Assembly: GCF_001635455.1 (NCBI RefSeq)
Contig: NZ_LWEH01000016.1
Coordinates: 26,596-90,595 of the forward strand
DNA length: 64,000 nt
Reading direction: 5' to 3'
Origin: Vibrio sp. HI00D65
GTDB taxonomy: Bacteria > Pseudomonadota > Gammaproteobacteria > Enterobacterales > Vibrionaceae
Part shown: one piece after another, positions 40,469-50,047 of the stretch
How positions within the stretch are numbered: the first letter of the stretch is position 1
Layout: every line of letters starts with the position of its first letter
Position numbers and translations under genes: made by a program
The notes under the pieces: model-generated
Seen by the model: only the letters and a program-made list of their open reading frames with translations
The model's database searches: none
What the model was told of the DNA's origin: nothing

Positions 40469-42445
40469 ATGAAAGTTGCAATGAAACCTTTATCATTGGC
40501 TGTACTTGCGGGTCTTGGTCTGACACTCGCAGGCTGCACAACAACACCAGATACCGATGAAGTGATTAAACTACGTGTCGTAGAGACAACTGACATCCAT
40601 ACTAACCTAATGGATTACGACTACTACAAAGACAAGCCATCACAAAAAATTGGCTTAGCACGTACTGCAACTCTAGTAAAAGAAGCTCAAAACGAAGTAA
40701 CAAATAGCGTATTAGTTGATAACGGTGACCTACTACAAGGTAGCCCAATGGGTGATTACATGGCAGACAAAGGCATCGTTGCCGGTGAAGTTCATCCTGC
40801 TTACAAAGCAATGAACCAGCTAAGCTATGATGCAGCGAACATCGGTAACCACGAGTTCAACTACGGCCTAGAGTTCCTAGAAGAGTCTATAAACGACGCT
40901 GCTTTCCCATACATCAGTGCTAACGTTTACGATGCTGAAACGAAAGAGCACTACTTCACGCCTTACATTATCAAGACGCACACTTTCGCAGATACAGCGG
41001 GCGTAGAGCACGAGATCAAAGTAGGTTACATCGGCTTTGTTCCACCACAAATCATGACGTGGGATAAGAAGAACCTTGAAGGTAAAGTAATCGCTCGCGA
41101 CATCGTTGAGACAGCAAACGAGCTAGTACCTCAAATGAAGGCTGAAGGTGCAGACGTTATCGTTGCGATTCCTCACTCTGGCGTATCTCAAGACCCATAC
41201 AAAGCAGGCGAAGAAAACTCGACGCTTTACCTATCTGAAGTAGAAGGCATTGATGCGATTGCATTCGGTCATTCTCACGCCGTATTCCCAGGTAAAGGCT
41301 TCGACAACATCCAAGGCGTTGACAACGAAAACGGCACTATGAATGGTGTTGCGGCAGTAATGCCTGGTCGTTGGGGTAGCCACGTAGGTGTTATGGACCT
41401 AACACTGGCGCAAAAAGACGGTAAGTGGGAAGTAGTAAAAGGCCAATCTGAAGCTCGCCCTATTTATGACAAGATTGAGAAGAAATCACTGGCTGCAGCG
41501 GATGAAGGCATCGTAACTGCACTAGAAAAAGACCACCAAGGTACTCGCGATTTTGTGAACCAACCAATTGGTAAAGCAGATGACGTGATGTACAGCTTCC
41601 TATCGCTAGTACAAGACGATCCAACAGTACAGATCGTTAACCTTGCACAAAAAGATTACGTTGAGCAATTCATCCAAGGCGACCCTGATCTAGACGGTAC
41701 ACCAGTACTTTCTGCAGCGGCACCATTCAAAGCAGGCGGTCGTAAGAATGACCCAGCAAACTTCACTGAAGTTGAATCTGGTCAACTAACATTCCGTAAC
41801 GCGGCTGACTTGTACCTTTACCCGAACACGCTAGTTGCGATGAAGGTAACGGGTCACGAAGTAAAAGAGTGGCTTGAGTGTTCTGCTGGTCAATTCAACC
41901 AGATCGATGTGAACTCTACAGCACCACAACAGCTGATTGAGTGGGATAACTTCCGAACTTACAACTTCGATGTTATCGACGGTGTGAATTACCAAATCGA
42001 CGTAACTCAGCCTGCAAAATACGATGCAAACTGTAAAGTGGTTAACCCTGACTCTCAGCGTATTGTTGGTCTAACTTACCAAGGTAAACCAATCGACATG
42101 AAGCAAGACTTCCTGATCGCAACCAACAACTACCGTGCTTACAGCGCTAAGTTCCCAGGTACAGGTGAAGACTTCATCGCATTTGATGCACCAGATGAGA
42201 ACCGTACGGTACTGGCGAACTACATCTCTCGCGTAAGCAAAGAGCAAGGTCAAGTGAGCCCAACAGCTGACAACAACTGGTCATTTGCACCAATCAAAAC
42301 GGATAAGAAACTAGATATCCGCTTTGAAACGTCACCAAGTGAGAAAGCTGCTCAGTTCATCAAAGATAAAGGTCAATATCCGATGAGACGCGTTGCGACT
42401 GATGATGTTGGTTTCGGTGTTTACCAAATCGACCTAACTAAATAG
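40469..42445 (+). CDS. cpdB: CpdB, 2',3'-cyclic-nucleotide 2'-phosphodiesterase/3'-nucleotidase (lipoprotein form)
   Basis: A 658-residue metallophosphoesterase: N-terminal domain with the metal motifs [34 protein letters not shown] and GHSHAVFP; C-terminal 5'-nucleotidase domain with the substrate-stacking region. It hydrolyses 2',3'-cyclic nucleotides and 3'-nucleotides outside the inner membrane. The signal peptide ends LTLAGC (Cys23), a lipobox, so this form is probably lipid-anchored, unlike the free periplasmic E. coli CpdB. Terminator follows. Confidence 0.93.
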   Translation: MKVAMKPLSLAVLAGLGLTLAGCTTTPDTDEVIKLRVVETTDIHTNLMDYDYYKDKPSQKIGLARTATLVKEAQNEVTNSVLVDNGDLLQGSPMGDYMADKGIVAGEVHPAYKAMNQLSYDAANIGNHEFNYGLEFLEESINDAAFPYISANVYDAETKEHYFTPYIIKTHTFADTAGVEHEIKVGYIGFVPPQIMTWDKKNLEGKVIARDIVETANELVPQMKAEGADVIVAIPHSGVSQDPYKAGEENSTLYLSEVEGIDAIAFGHSHAVFPGKGFDNIQGVDNENGTMNGVAAVMPGRWGSHVGVMDLTLAQKDGKWEVVKGQSEARPIYDKIEKKSLAAADEGIVTALEKDHQGTRDFVNQPIGKADDVMYSFLSLVQDDPTVQIVNLAQKDYVEQFIQGDPDLDGTPVLSAAAPFKAGGRKNDPANFTEVESGQLTFRNAADLYLYPNTLVAMKVTGHEVKEWLECSAGQFNQIDVNSTAPQQLIEWDNFRTYNFDVIDGVNYQIDVTQPAKYDANCKVVNPDSQRIVGLTYQGKPIDMKQDFLIATNNYRAYSAKFPGTGEDFIAFDAPDENRTVLANYISRVSKEQGQVSPTADNNWSFAPIKTDKKLDIRFETSPSEKAAQFIKDKGQYPMRRVATDDVGFGVYQIDLTK

Positions 42446-42475
42446 ATTACTCAAGTAATCGCTAGTTAACCTTCT

Positions 42476-42505
42476 AAAGGCTGAGTTTCACGACTCAGCC
42501 TTTTT
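42476..42505 (+). terminator. Rho-independent terminator after cpdB
   Basis: GGCTGAGT (42479-42486), loop TTCACG, ACTCAGCC (42493-42500), then T5. The rest of 42506-42772 has no gene; it holds an inverted repeat close to the next start. Confidence 0.92.
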
Positions 42506-42725
42506 GTATCTAAACACCTTAAGCAATTGAATAGCGTATAGATTAGTTCTTAATTTCTAATAATTCGTCACTCTCAAACTTTTTTTCAAATCACAGCCTC
42601 TTATCTAATTCCCTCGTCGAAACATCACTACGCTTACACTTACCGCTACTCAGCCAGATTAAAAAATCCGCAATGCGATGCAAGTTTTTCTCAGCTCCTC
42701 GTGTCTATTTAATTTACTACACTCA

Positions 42726-42748
42726 ATGAATGGTCAAAAACCATTCAT
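42726..42748. promoter_or_regulatory. Inverted repeat upstream of the dedA-olsF gene run (possible operator)
   Basis: Perfect nine-base arms ATGAATGGT (42726-42734) and ACCATTCAT (42740-42748) around CAAAA, 25 bases before the DedA ATG. Size and symmetry fit a dimeric repressor/activator site, or an RNA hairpin near the ribosome site (TAGGGA, 42761-42766). No known regulator consensus is recognised. Confidence 0.55.
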
Positions 42749-42772
42749 CTATAAGATAAATAGGGACATTTG

Positions 42773-43360
42773 ATGAGTACCGCCGAGAGCATTCAAGCAT
42801 GGTTACATTCAGGAGAAGAGTCGCAGCTATGGCTAATGCTTGGCATCATCGCGCTTTCTTACCTGCTTGAAGATCTAGCGATTGTGACCGCAGCTGGTTT
42901 GGCGACTCAAACACTCATCCCACCTCAATACGCACTGCTTGCGATTTTCATCGGCATTGCCACTGGTGATCTTGGTCTCTATTACCTTGGAAAGTCTGGG
43001 CGTTACTTTCGGGGAGTCCGTTATAAGGCGCTAACCAACCGACACTTTCGCGTACTTCGTACCAAATTACGTAAAAACGCATTCAGTAGTCTTTTTATGA
43101 TCCGCTTTATACCCGGACTACGCACGATTGGTTTTACCTTGAGTGGTTTTTTCGCTATACCGCTTCTGGCTTTCTTACTGGCTGTAATCAGTGCTACCGC
43201 GTTATGGACAGGCGTTGTCTTCTCTGCCATCTACTATTTAGGGACATCAGCCTGGCTGCAAGCCTCTGAATATCAATGGATCGTCATCCCTTGTGCCATC
43301 GCTTTGCTGCTTGTCGGTAATCGATTAATGAATAAAACCTACTCTAGAGGATTATCATGA
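42773..43360 (+). CDS. DedA-family (SNARE-associated/VTT-domain) membrane protein
   Basis: A 195-residue polytopic protein. Key family motifs: an acidic residue in LLEDLAIVTAAG (helix 1 region), G-D-xx-G-Y-Y-x-G-(K/R) as GDLGLYYLGKSGRYF, and the F/MxxRF(x)PG-R motif as FMIRFIPGLRTIGFTLSG. DedA/VTT proteins include undecaprenyl-phosphate and phospholipid scramblases/flippases and affect envelope stress tolerance. A TTG one codon earlier is in frame; ATG 42773 fits TAGGGA better. It overlaps the next gene by four bases. Confidence 0.88.
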   Translation: MSTAESIQAWLHSGEESQLWLMLGIIALSYLLEDLAIVTAAGLATQTLIPPQYALLAIFIGIATGDLGLYYLGKSGRYFRGVRYKALTNRHFRVLRTKLRKNAFSSLFMIRFIPGLRTIGFTLSGFFAIPLLAFLLAVISATALWTGVVFSAIYYLGTSAWLQASEYQWIVIPCAIALLLVGNRLMNKTYSRGLS

Positions 43361-44490
43361 GTTCACCGCAAGATATTCGCGTTATTCCCGCACATCAAAT
43401 CAATGCAGGCATGCCCCTTCTTGAAAAAGATACTGTGCGCTGTGTCTCACCTTATGAGTTTCTTCCGACTTGGTTTTTCTATACGCCTGTAGTGATTCAA
43501 AGCCTGATGCAAGGGCTACGGCATTTTGACTGGGCGCTACCACTCATTGCCAACCCGAGCATCAAACTCAGCGGCATGGTCGGCGAATCGAAACACGAGA
43601 TACTGAGCCTTGCCGGATCGTCGAGCAAGCGTTGGATCTCTCCATTTATCACTTTAACCAAAACCGATCTCAGCAGTAAGAAGCAAGCTGAAGATGCGCG
43701 TACAGCACTAGTACAAACGGAGCTTAATTTCCCTATTGTGGCCAAACCGGATCTTGGTTGTCGCGGGGTTGGAGTAAAGCTGATCAACAACCAAGATCAA
43801 CTTGAGCAATATATTGAATCCTTCCCAAATCACGCTCGTTTTCTACTGCAAAAAAAAGCGCCATACGTGGCTGAAGCGGGCGTGTTTTATGTTCGTTATC
43901 CGAATAAAAAACAAGGTGAGATCATCTCGATCACCCTCAAATATGCACCAATGGTCACTGGCGATGGCACTTCGACACTCAAGCAATTAATAGAAGATAA
44001 CCCACGAGCCGGACAGCTCAGTCACCTGTATCTGCCTAGGCATGAAGACAAGTTAGATCAAGTGCTTGATGAAGGTGAAGAGTTCCAACTCGCCTTTGCA
44101 GGTAGCCATAGCCGTGGGTCTATCTTTCGAGACGGTAATCAATACATCACTCAGGCTTTAAGCGAACGCTTAGATGAGATATTCGATGACTTCGACGGTT
44201 TTCATTTTGGTCGACTGGACGTCAAGTTTAAAGACATCCATAGCCTAATGCGAGGCGAAGATTTTACGATTCTTGAAGTCAATGGCGCGAGCAGCGAGGC
44301 CGGACATATCTGGGATCGTAATACACCACTGCGAGAGATTTTTTCTACGCTACTCCAACAATACCGCATTCTTTTTAACATAGGTGCTCAGCAGAAACAG
44401 CGAGGCCACCAGCCTCCATCTTTTAAGAGCCTGCTAAATGCGTGGCAAGAAGAACGACGCCTAGTTCAACAATATCCGACCACCGACTAA
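43357..44490 (+). CDS. ATP-grasp family protein (D-Ala-D-Ala-ligase-like), substrate unknown
   Basis: A 377-residue ATP-grasp enzyme. Visible: phosphate loop/ATP-binding strand FPIVAKPDLGCRGVGVKLI, central QKKAPYVAEAGVFYVRYP, the catalytic FHFGRLDVKFKD and the metal-binding FTILEVNGASSEAG (E and N ligands). Ligases of this type join a carboxylate to an amine or thiol using ATP. N-terminal 110 residues are not a recognised pre-ATP-grasp domain to me. Translationally coupled to dedA (ATGA overlap). Confidence 0.8.
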   Translation: MSSPQDIRVIPAHQINAGMPLLEKDTVRCVSPYEFLPTWFFYTPVVIQSLMQGLRHFDWALPLIANPSIKLSGMVGESKHEILSLAGSSSKRWISPFITLTKTDLSSKKQAEDARTALVQTELNFPIVAKPDLGCRGVGVKLINNQDQLEQYIESFPNHARFLLQKKAPYVAEAGVFYVRYPNKKQGEIISITLKYAPMVTGDGTSTLKQLIEDNPRAGQLSHLYLPRHEDKLDQVLDEGEEFQLAFAGSHSRGSIFRDGNQYITQALSERLDEIFDDFDGFHFGRLDVKFKDIHSLMRGEDFTILEVNGASSEAGHIWDRNTPLREIFSTLLQQYRILFNIGAQQKQRGHQPPSFKSLLNAWQEERRLVQQYPTTD

Positions 44491-44509
44491 CTTTGTACGA
44501 GGAACATGC

Positions 44510-45052
44510 ATGAATCCGATAGCCCAGCCGAGCGCCTTTGCCGCTGTCTCTCCTAGTATCAAGGGAGCGGTAGAGATACTGAATCAAGGCCTAGAGTTTC
44601 TGACAGCAATTTCTGATAGCGATTATCTAACGAGTGCTAAGCCACACGTCACTAGCTCTATTGGTGAGCATACTCGCCATACGCTGGATCTTTTTAACGC
44701 TTTGATTTTGAAAGAGGATGCGACCGTTGATTACAACACTCGTCGTCGTGGTCACCCAGTTGAATACGATAGGTCGATGGCAATCAAAGAGCTCCACTAC
44801 GTGATCAATTGGCTGGAGCGATTAGACCATGATGATCTAGAAGCGCCTATCACGATCCAAACTGAAGTTTCGATGGATACTCAAGTGTTTGCTAGCCTGC
44901 CTTCAACACTAGAAAGGGAGATAGCCTTTGCGGCGCTGCACGCTAATCATCATTACGCGATGATCAAAGTGATCACCACCTTCCTTGATGTTGAAACCTG
45001 TAACACCTTTGGTTATGCCCCAACCACTAGCAGCTATCTGAGGGAACAATAA
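44510..45052 (+). CDS. DinB-like four-helix protein
   Basis: A 180-residue DinB/YfiT-fold protein. The metal His triad is visible: H54 and H57 in GEHTRHTLDLFNAL, and H144/H148 in HANHHYAMIK. DinB-fold enzymes include mycothiol/bacillithiol-type thiol transferases; the substrate here is unknown. Lies 19 bases after the ATP-grasp gene and 2 bases before the NRDE gene. Confidence 0.8.
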   Translation: MNPIAQPSAFAAVSPSIKGAVEILNQGLEFLTAISDSDYLTSAKPHVTSSIGEHTRHTLDLFNALILKEDATVDYNTRRRGHPVEYDRSMAIKELHYVINWLERLDHDDLEAPITIQTEVSMDTQVFASLPSTLEREIAFAALHANHHYAMIKVITTFLDVETCNTFGYAPTTSSYLREQ

Positions 45053-45054
45053 TC

Positions 45055-45804
45055 ATGTGTTCAGTATCTTGGTTGCTTGAAGAGAATGGCTATCAGGTCT
45101 TTTTTAATCGTGACGAACAAAAGACCCGAGCATTGGCCATGCCCCCTAAACAGTATCAGGTTAACGGTGTCGATATCATCATGCCACTCGACCCAACGGG
45201 CGGTGGTAGCTGGATCAGTATTAACGAGTTTGGGCTTTCACTATGCCTACTCAATAATTATCAAGGCATGGTTCCAGTCGGCCCATTGGTCAGCCGTGGT
45301 TTATTACTGAAGAACCTATCCTCGAGCTGTAATCTTGGTCAGCTTTCTGAGGCTTTTAATAGGCTCAACCTACACTCGTTTGCCCCATTTACCCTACTGG
45401 CTTTTGCCCCAAATCTAACGCAGCATAATGGTGTGGTGATTGCCTATATGTGGGATGGCATTCAACAGAGAGTAGTGAAAACCGACTCACCACTATTCTC
45501 ATCCGGTGTTGATTTAGAACGTGTACAAACCTACCGACAAGCCCAATACGACCAACTCGTAGCAACGGAGAAGAATCAGCAGAACCTACTTGAGTTTCAC
45601 TCTCACCATCACAGTGAACAGCCTCATCTAGCAACCTGTATGCATCGTGACGACGCGCACACAGTCAGCTTTACCCATTTACGTAATCTGCATGGTCATG
45701 CCTCGATGTTTTATGCGCCAGGCTCACCTTGCGAACCAATCAAACCACGCCAGATAAATCAGCAGCGTTTTACCTTCGATTTATCATCAGCAACCAATCT
45801 ATAG
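45055..45804 (+). CDS. NRDE-family protein (TANGO2-like)
   Basis: A 249-residue protein of the NRDE family: MCSVSWL start with Cys2 (potential N-terminal nucleophile after Met removal) and the name-giving F-N-R-D-E at residues 17-21, plus PLDPTGGGSWISIN. In eukaryotes TANGO2 is tied to lipid and heme handling; bacterial function is unknown. The next ATG overlaps the end of this gene, so translation is coupled. Confidence 0.8.
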   Translation: MCSVSWLLEENGYQVFFNRDEQKTRALAMPPKQYQVNGVDIIMPLDPTGGGSWISINEFGLSLCLLNNYQGMVPVGPLVSRGLLLKNLSSSCNLGQLSEAFNRLNLHSFAPFTLLAFAPNLTQHNGVVIAYMWDGIQQRVVKTDSPLFSSGVDLERVQTYRQAQYDQLVATEKNQQNLLEFHSHHHSEQPHLATCMHRDDAHTVSFTHLRNLHGHASMFYAPGSPCEPIKPRQINQQRFTFDLSSATNL

Positions 45805-45816
45805 ATGGAGTCCATC

Positions 45817-46254
45817 ATGAGAAAACTAATCACTATGGTCATGCTACTTGTTAGCCCTTACGTATTTGCCGCCGATGAAATCTATACCGGTTTCTTTAGC
45901 AGCAAGGCACTCGATGGCTACGATACCGTGGCTTACTTCACCTCAGGTAAGCCTGTTGAAGGCAGTAAACAATTCAGCACTGAATATAAAAGCTCGGATT
46001 GGTATTTCTCTTCTGAAAAGAATCTGACTTTATTTGTTAATAATCCTGAAAAATATGCCCCTCAATATGGTGGTTATTGCGCATGGGCCGTTTCAGCCAA
46101 AAACGACTTTGCACCAGGTGACCCACAATATTGGACCATAGTGGATGACAAACTTTACCTGAACTACGACCAAGAGATTCAAGAGACCTGGGATAAAGAC
46201 CGTGCACAGCACATTCAACAAGCCGATAAAGCTTGGCCGCAGCTGATTAAATAA
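45817..46254 (+). CDS. Secreted YHS-domain protein
   Basis: A 145-residue protein: signal peptide (1-18, ending YVFA), then a YHS domain (about 28-85) with DGYDTVAYFTSGKPVEGS and NNPEKYAPQYGGYCAWAVS. YHS domains are often metal (Cu/heavy-metal) linked; here the one Cys (GGYCAW) is kept. ATG 45817 has GGAG eight bases upstream; the ATG four codons earlier lies inside that ribosome site. Periplasmic by inference. 12 bases before olsF. Confidence 0.82.
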   Translation: MRKLITMVMLLVSPYVFAADEIYTGFFSSKALDGYDTVAYFTSGKPVEGSKQFSTEYKSSDWYFSSEKNLTLFVNNPEKYAPQYGGYCAWAVSAKNDFAPGDPQYWTIVDDKLYLNYDQEIQETWDKDRAQHIQQADKAWPQLIK

Positions 46255-46266
46255 GGTAGCTTCATT

Positions 46267-48021
46267 ATGATTGATAGTCCTTTTCGTTTACCACGTTACA
46301 CGCCTTTTGGTTTGGGTGAGTCTGTTGTCGAGTGGGCAACTGGACTATCTCAGCTAGAGCGACTCTATCAAGATCGACAAGACGAGTTATCTAGTTTCGA
46401 ATTCATGAATTACACCTTGTCGGCGCTCAATATCGACTACTCCATTGCATCGGGAAGCACAGGAAACATTCCTGAAGAAGGCCCTGTTGTAATTGTAGCG
46501 AACCACCCTCTCGGCGCGATTGAAGGTGTGATCCTAGCTGATCTCGCAGGATCAGTAAGAAAGGATGTGAAAGTGTTGGCGAATGAGTTACTCAAACGGC
46601 TACCTGAACTGAATGATCTTTTCATTGGTGTTGATGTCTTTAATGGTAAAGACTCAAAAAGGACCAATGCTAAAGCCATTCGAGATGCCAATCATCACCT
46701 AGCTGATGGTGGGCTATTAATCGTGTTCCCAGCCGGAGAAGTATCCAGTTACCGCAAAGGAGCAAAAACACTTACCGACATTGAGTGGAGCAAGTCCGTT
46801 GCTAAGTTTGTTAAGCGCCATCAAGCGACGACAGTTCCAATCTTTATCAACGGCAAAAACAGTGAGCTGTTCTACCAAGCCGGTCGAGTACATCCTCTAT
46901 TGAGAACCGCTCTACTCGGGCGTGAACTTCTCAATAAAAAGGCGACAACTATCTCTATCTCGATTGGCTCATCGATTCCGTATTCAGAGATAAAATCTTT
47001 TGAAAAAGAGATGGATATCGTCAACTATCTAAGACTCAATACCTATCTTATGAGTCAACAAGATAACCCGAACACACAGATCCACGCGCCCTCTTTCGAT
47101 ACCCAAGTGATTGCGCCAATATCACCAGAGGTATTGGCAATAGAGATAGACTCACTACCTCAAGAAACGAAGATAATCGAACAGGGTGACTTCGATGTCT
47201 ATTGTACGCCAAGCCAATCTATTCCCAACTTAATGCGAGAGATTGGTCGAGTCAGAGAAGAGAGCTTTCGAGAAGTAGGTGAAGGTAGCGGGCTTGCTTG
47301 TGACTTGGATGAGTATGACCTTTACTACCATCAACTGTTTGTGTGGAACAAAGCTAAGGCCGAATTAGTCGGAGCTTATCGACTGGGTATGGTCGACAAG
47401 CTAATTGCTGAACACGGATTAGACCAGCTCTATTCCCGTAGTCTGTTCAACTACGACCAAGAGTTCATCGATACCCTAGATAACAGTATTGAACTTGGGC
47501 GTTCAGTGGTAAGTAAACCTTACCAAAAGAGCCTCAACTCACTGTTACTACTATGGAAAGGCATTGCGACTTTTGTCTCTCGACACCCTCAATATACTCA
47601 CCTATTTGGCCCGGTAAGTATCAGTAATGATTACAGCCACAATGCACGCCTGTTGATCGCGACTACCTTATCGATTCACCATTATGATGAAGAAAAGGCG
47701 AGTCTGGTTTATCCTTCGTCACCACTTAATACCAGCAGTCATGTGTTCTGGCAAAATCACCTATTGTCTTCACTGGCAAGTGTGCCTCTGCTATCCAAAG
47801 TATTAGCTCGTATGGAACAAGGAAAAGGGTTACCGGTACTACTGCGCCAGTATCTTGGGATGAATGGCAAGCTGGTGTGTTTTAACGTCGACCCATCGTT
47901 TAATGATGCGCTAGATGGCTTGATTGTGGTTAACCTTAAGAAAGTACCATTGAAAACCTTAGGCAAGTACATGGGGCGAGAGCTTGCTCAAGATTACCTA
48001 GAGCAGCACGCCCAAGGCTGA
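46267..48021 (+). CDS. olsF: OlsF, bifunctional ornithine lipid synthase
   Basis: A 584-residue two-domain acyltransferase. N-terminal PlsC-like domain (about 55-255): VANHPLGAIEG (H80) and FPAGEVSS. C-terminal GNAT-like OlsB-type domain (about 305-575): MREIGRVREESFREVGEG, ELGRSVVSKPYQKSLNSLLLLWKG and FGPVSISNDY. OlsF of Serratia, Flavobacterium and V. cholerae makes ornithine lipid in one protein; the OlsB part N-acylates ornithine, the PlsC part adds the second acyl chain. In V. cholerae it responds to phosphate limitation; I see no clear Pho box. A hairpin (48048-48075) follows. Confidence 0.88.
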   Translation: MIDSPFRLPRYTPFGLGESVVEWATGLSQLERLYQDRQDELSSFEFMNYTLSALNIDYSIASGSTGNIPEEGPVVIVANHPLGAIEGVILADLAGSVRKDVKVLANELLKRLPELNDLFIGVDVFNGKDSKRTNAKAIRDANHHLADGGLLIVFPAGEVSSYRKGAKTLTDIEWSKSVAKFVKRHQATTVPIFINGKNSELFYQAGRVHPLLRTALLGRELLNKKATTISISIGSSIPYSEIKSFEKEMDIVNYLRLNTYLMSQQDNPNTQIHAPSFDTQVIAPISPEVLAIEIDSLPQETKIIEQGDFDVYCTPSQSIPNLMREIGRVREESFREVGEGSGLACDLDEYDLYYHQLFVWNKAKAELVGAYRLGMVDKLIAEHGLDQLYSRSLFNYDQEFIDTLDNSIELGRSVVSKPYQKSLNSLLLLWKGIATFVSRHPQYTHLFGPVSISNDYSHNARLLIATTLSIHHYDEEKASLVYPSSPLNTSSHVFWQNHLLSSLASVPLLSKVLARMEQGKGLPVLLRQYLGMNGKLVCFNVDPSFNDALDGLIVVNLKKVPLKTLGKYMGRELAQDYLEQHAQG

Positions 48022-48092
48022 TTTAGACCGAACTGTACCTACACTCAAATAAGTGCGATGATTTCAGCACTTATTCGGGTTAGGTTATTTTC

Positions 48093-48659
48093 ATGCACAC
48101 CTCTTTTATCGAACAACTGCAAAGCTTCGACTTCTCAGAAAGTCAGATTGAATCGCTAGTCGCTGTCGCCAAGCCTCTTGAGCTACCCACCAGACACATT
48201 CTTGTTAACCAAGGAGAGATGGCAGGCTCAATTTACTTCGTACTTGAAGGCCTATGCCACGCTTGTTATCTCACTAATGAGGGCAAGCAATACAGCAAAG
48301 AGTTCTACTGGGAACAAGACTGGATCATCGGCTTTGAGAGCTTGATAAAAAACCAAGCGTCCCCTTACCTGCTTGAAACCCTCACGCCTATTACGTTATT
48401 AGAACTGCCAATGAAGGCAGTAATCGAGTGGCGTGCCTCTAATAATCCTTTGTATTTAAAGTTGCTAGAAACCCAGCTGATGCACAAGGAAAACAAAGAG
48501 CGATTCATGTTGCTCTATACCCCAGAGCAACGTTACCAGCTTTTCTGTGAGCACTACCCAGATCTGGAACAACGCCTCAACGACAACCAAATTGCTGCCT
48601 ACCTAGGAATAACGGCGATAAGCTTGAGTAGAATTAAAGGTCGAATTAACAATAGTTAA
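48093..48659 (+). CDS. Crp/Fnr-type cyclic-nucleotide-binding regulator
   Basis: A 188-residue protein: cNMP-binding beta-roll (about 20-115; ILVNQGEMAGSIYFVLEGLC) and a short C-terminal HTH (NQIAAYLGITAISLSRIKGRI). It lacks the RxS cAMP-contact motif, so the ligand is unknown. Possibly the local regulator of the upstream operon or of elaA and the exporter downstream (inference). Confidence 0.82.
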   Translation: MHTSFIEQLQSFDFSESQIESLVAVAKPLELPTRHILVNQGEMAGSIYFVLEGLCHACYLTNEGKQYSKEFYWEQDWIIGFESLIKNQASPYLLETLTPITLLELPMKAVIEWRASNNPLYLKLLETQLMHKENKERFMLLYTPEQRYQLFCEHYPDLEQRLNDNQIAAYLGITAISLSRIKGRINNS

Positions 48660-48716
48660 TGCCAACGGTCAGTGTGCATAGTACATTCAAAGCATCGATA
48701 ATCTCTGGATGTAAAC

Positions 48717-49169
48717 ATGATCACTTGGCACTCTATTCCCTTTTCTGAACTTTCAACACAACAGCTCTATCAACTGTTGCAACTACGAGTCGACGTATTT
48801 GTGGTTGAGCAAACCTGCCCTTATCCAGAACTCGATGGCAAAGACACCCTTGAAGGTGTCCAGCACCTAATGGGCTATGCGGACGGAGAGCTCATCGCTT
48901 GTGCTCGTTTATTGCCACCAGGTACAACTTATGACAATGCCAGTATTGGCCGAGTTGCAACCAAACAACCAGCTAGAGGCAATGGTTTAGGGCATGAATT
49001 GCTGGTAGAAGCATTAGCTCGCTGTGAAGCATTATGGCCGAACACGACCATCGACATTGGTGCGCAAGAGCACCTAGAAAGCTTCTACGCTAGCCATGGA
49101 TTCAAGACGATCTCTAAAATGTATTTGGAAGATGATATTCCACACGTAGACATGAGATTAGAGAAGTAA
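48717..49169 (+). CDS. elaA: ElaA-type GNAT acetyltransferase
   Basis: A 150-residue GNAT enzyme with the ElaA landmarks LLQLRVDVFVVEQTCPYPELDGKD, acetyl-CoA loop RVATKQPARGNGLGHELL and the C-terminal IDIGAQEHLESFYASHGF. Substrate unknown. Its stop overlaps the start of the exporter gene by one base. Confidence 0.86.
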   Translation: MITWHSIPFSELSTQQLYQLLQLRVDVFVVEQTCPYPELDGKDTLEGVQHLMGYADGELIACARLLPPGTTYDNASIGRVATKQPARGNGLGHELLVEALARCEALWPNTTIDIGAQEHLESFYASHGFKTISKMYLEDDIPHVDMRLEK

Positions 49170-50047
49170 TGTCGAATATCACTGTCGGTATCCTACTTTT
49201 GATTGCGGGCAACCTGTTTGCCTCGCTCTCTGACGTAGCTGTGAAGTTATTGAACGGCGAAGTCCCACCTCTTCAGTATATTTTTTTCCGTCAGTTGATA
49301 TCTCTGTTACTCATTACTCCTTTGTGGCTGCGACAAAGCAAGGAGCAACGCTGCTTGCAACAAGCCAAGGTCACCTTAATTCGTGGACAACTGATCTTAA
49401 TCGGCAGTGGGTGTATGGTGATCGCGATCACCCATATGTCTTTAGCGACAGCTAACGCGGTATTTTACGTAGCCCCGTTATTAATGCTGCCTCTATCAGT
49501 GCTTCTGTTAAAAGAGCAGCCTGCGCTTGGCAAAATCCTCGCCACCACTGTCGGCTTTATTGGCGCGCTAATCGTATTGCGGCCATCACAATTTCACTGG
49601 GCAGCGCTGTTTGCGCTGGTCACAGCACTGACACTCGCACTTTTCAATATATTAGTAAGAAAGATTCCGAGTAAGCAATCAGTAGTAACAACACTGTGGT
49701 GGACAACATTATTTTCCCTGCCAATTTCTGCACTATTAGCAATAGTTAAATGGCAGCCCTTAACAACTATAGAGATGGGGTTAGTTTCCATAAGCGCGGT
49801 TTGCATTTTAGCCTACAACGGCTTAGCCGTGCTGGCTTACCAAAAAGCACCAGCAGGAGAAATTGCTTTTGCTGAATATTCGGGTTTAGTATTTGTTGTA
49901 ATATTTGGCATATACTGGTTTGATGAAATACCGGATATTTTGAGCATCATTGGAATGGCGATGATCCTCATGCCGATAATGCTAAAAAATGCCATTTCCA
50001 CTCGCTGGAGATCAGTAAAGAAGAAATATGATAAAGCACAAAATTAA
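49169..50047 (+). CDS. EamA/DMT-family transporter
   Basis: A 292-residue protein with ten predicted helices in two EamA repeats; the second repeat ends with the lysine-rich tail RWRSVKKKYDKAQN. Motifs FASLSDVAVKLLNG and PLQYIFFRQL are DMT-like. Metabolite exporter, substrate unknown. Coupled to elaA (one-base overlap); the next gene's start overlaps its 3' end by 20 bases. Confidence 0.85.
   Translation: MSNITVGILLLIAGNLFASLSDVAVKLLNGEVPPLQYIFFRQLISLLLITPLWLRQSKEQRCLQQAKVTLIRGQLILIGSGCMVIAITHMSLATANAVFYVAPLLMLPLSVLLLKEQPALGKILATTVGFIGALIVLRPSQFHWAALFALVTALTLALFNILVRKIPSKQSVVTTLWWTTLFSLPISALLAIVKWQPLTTIEMGLVSISAVCILAYNGLAVLAYQKAPAGEIAFAEYSGLVFVVIFGIYWFDEIPDILSIIGMAMILMPIMLKNAISTRWRSVKKKYDKAQN

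Noticed and set aside
40287..40472. 61-codon plus-strand frame between cysD and cpdB
   Set aside because: No ribosome site, composition unlike a protein gene, overlaps the cpdB ribosome site and start.
42506..42725. Pho box for the olsF operon
   Set aside because: Expected from V. cholerae OlsF regulation, but no pair of CTGTCAT-like direct repeats is visible.
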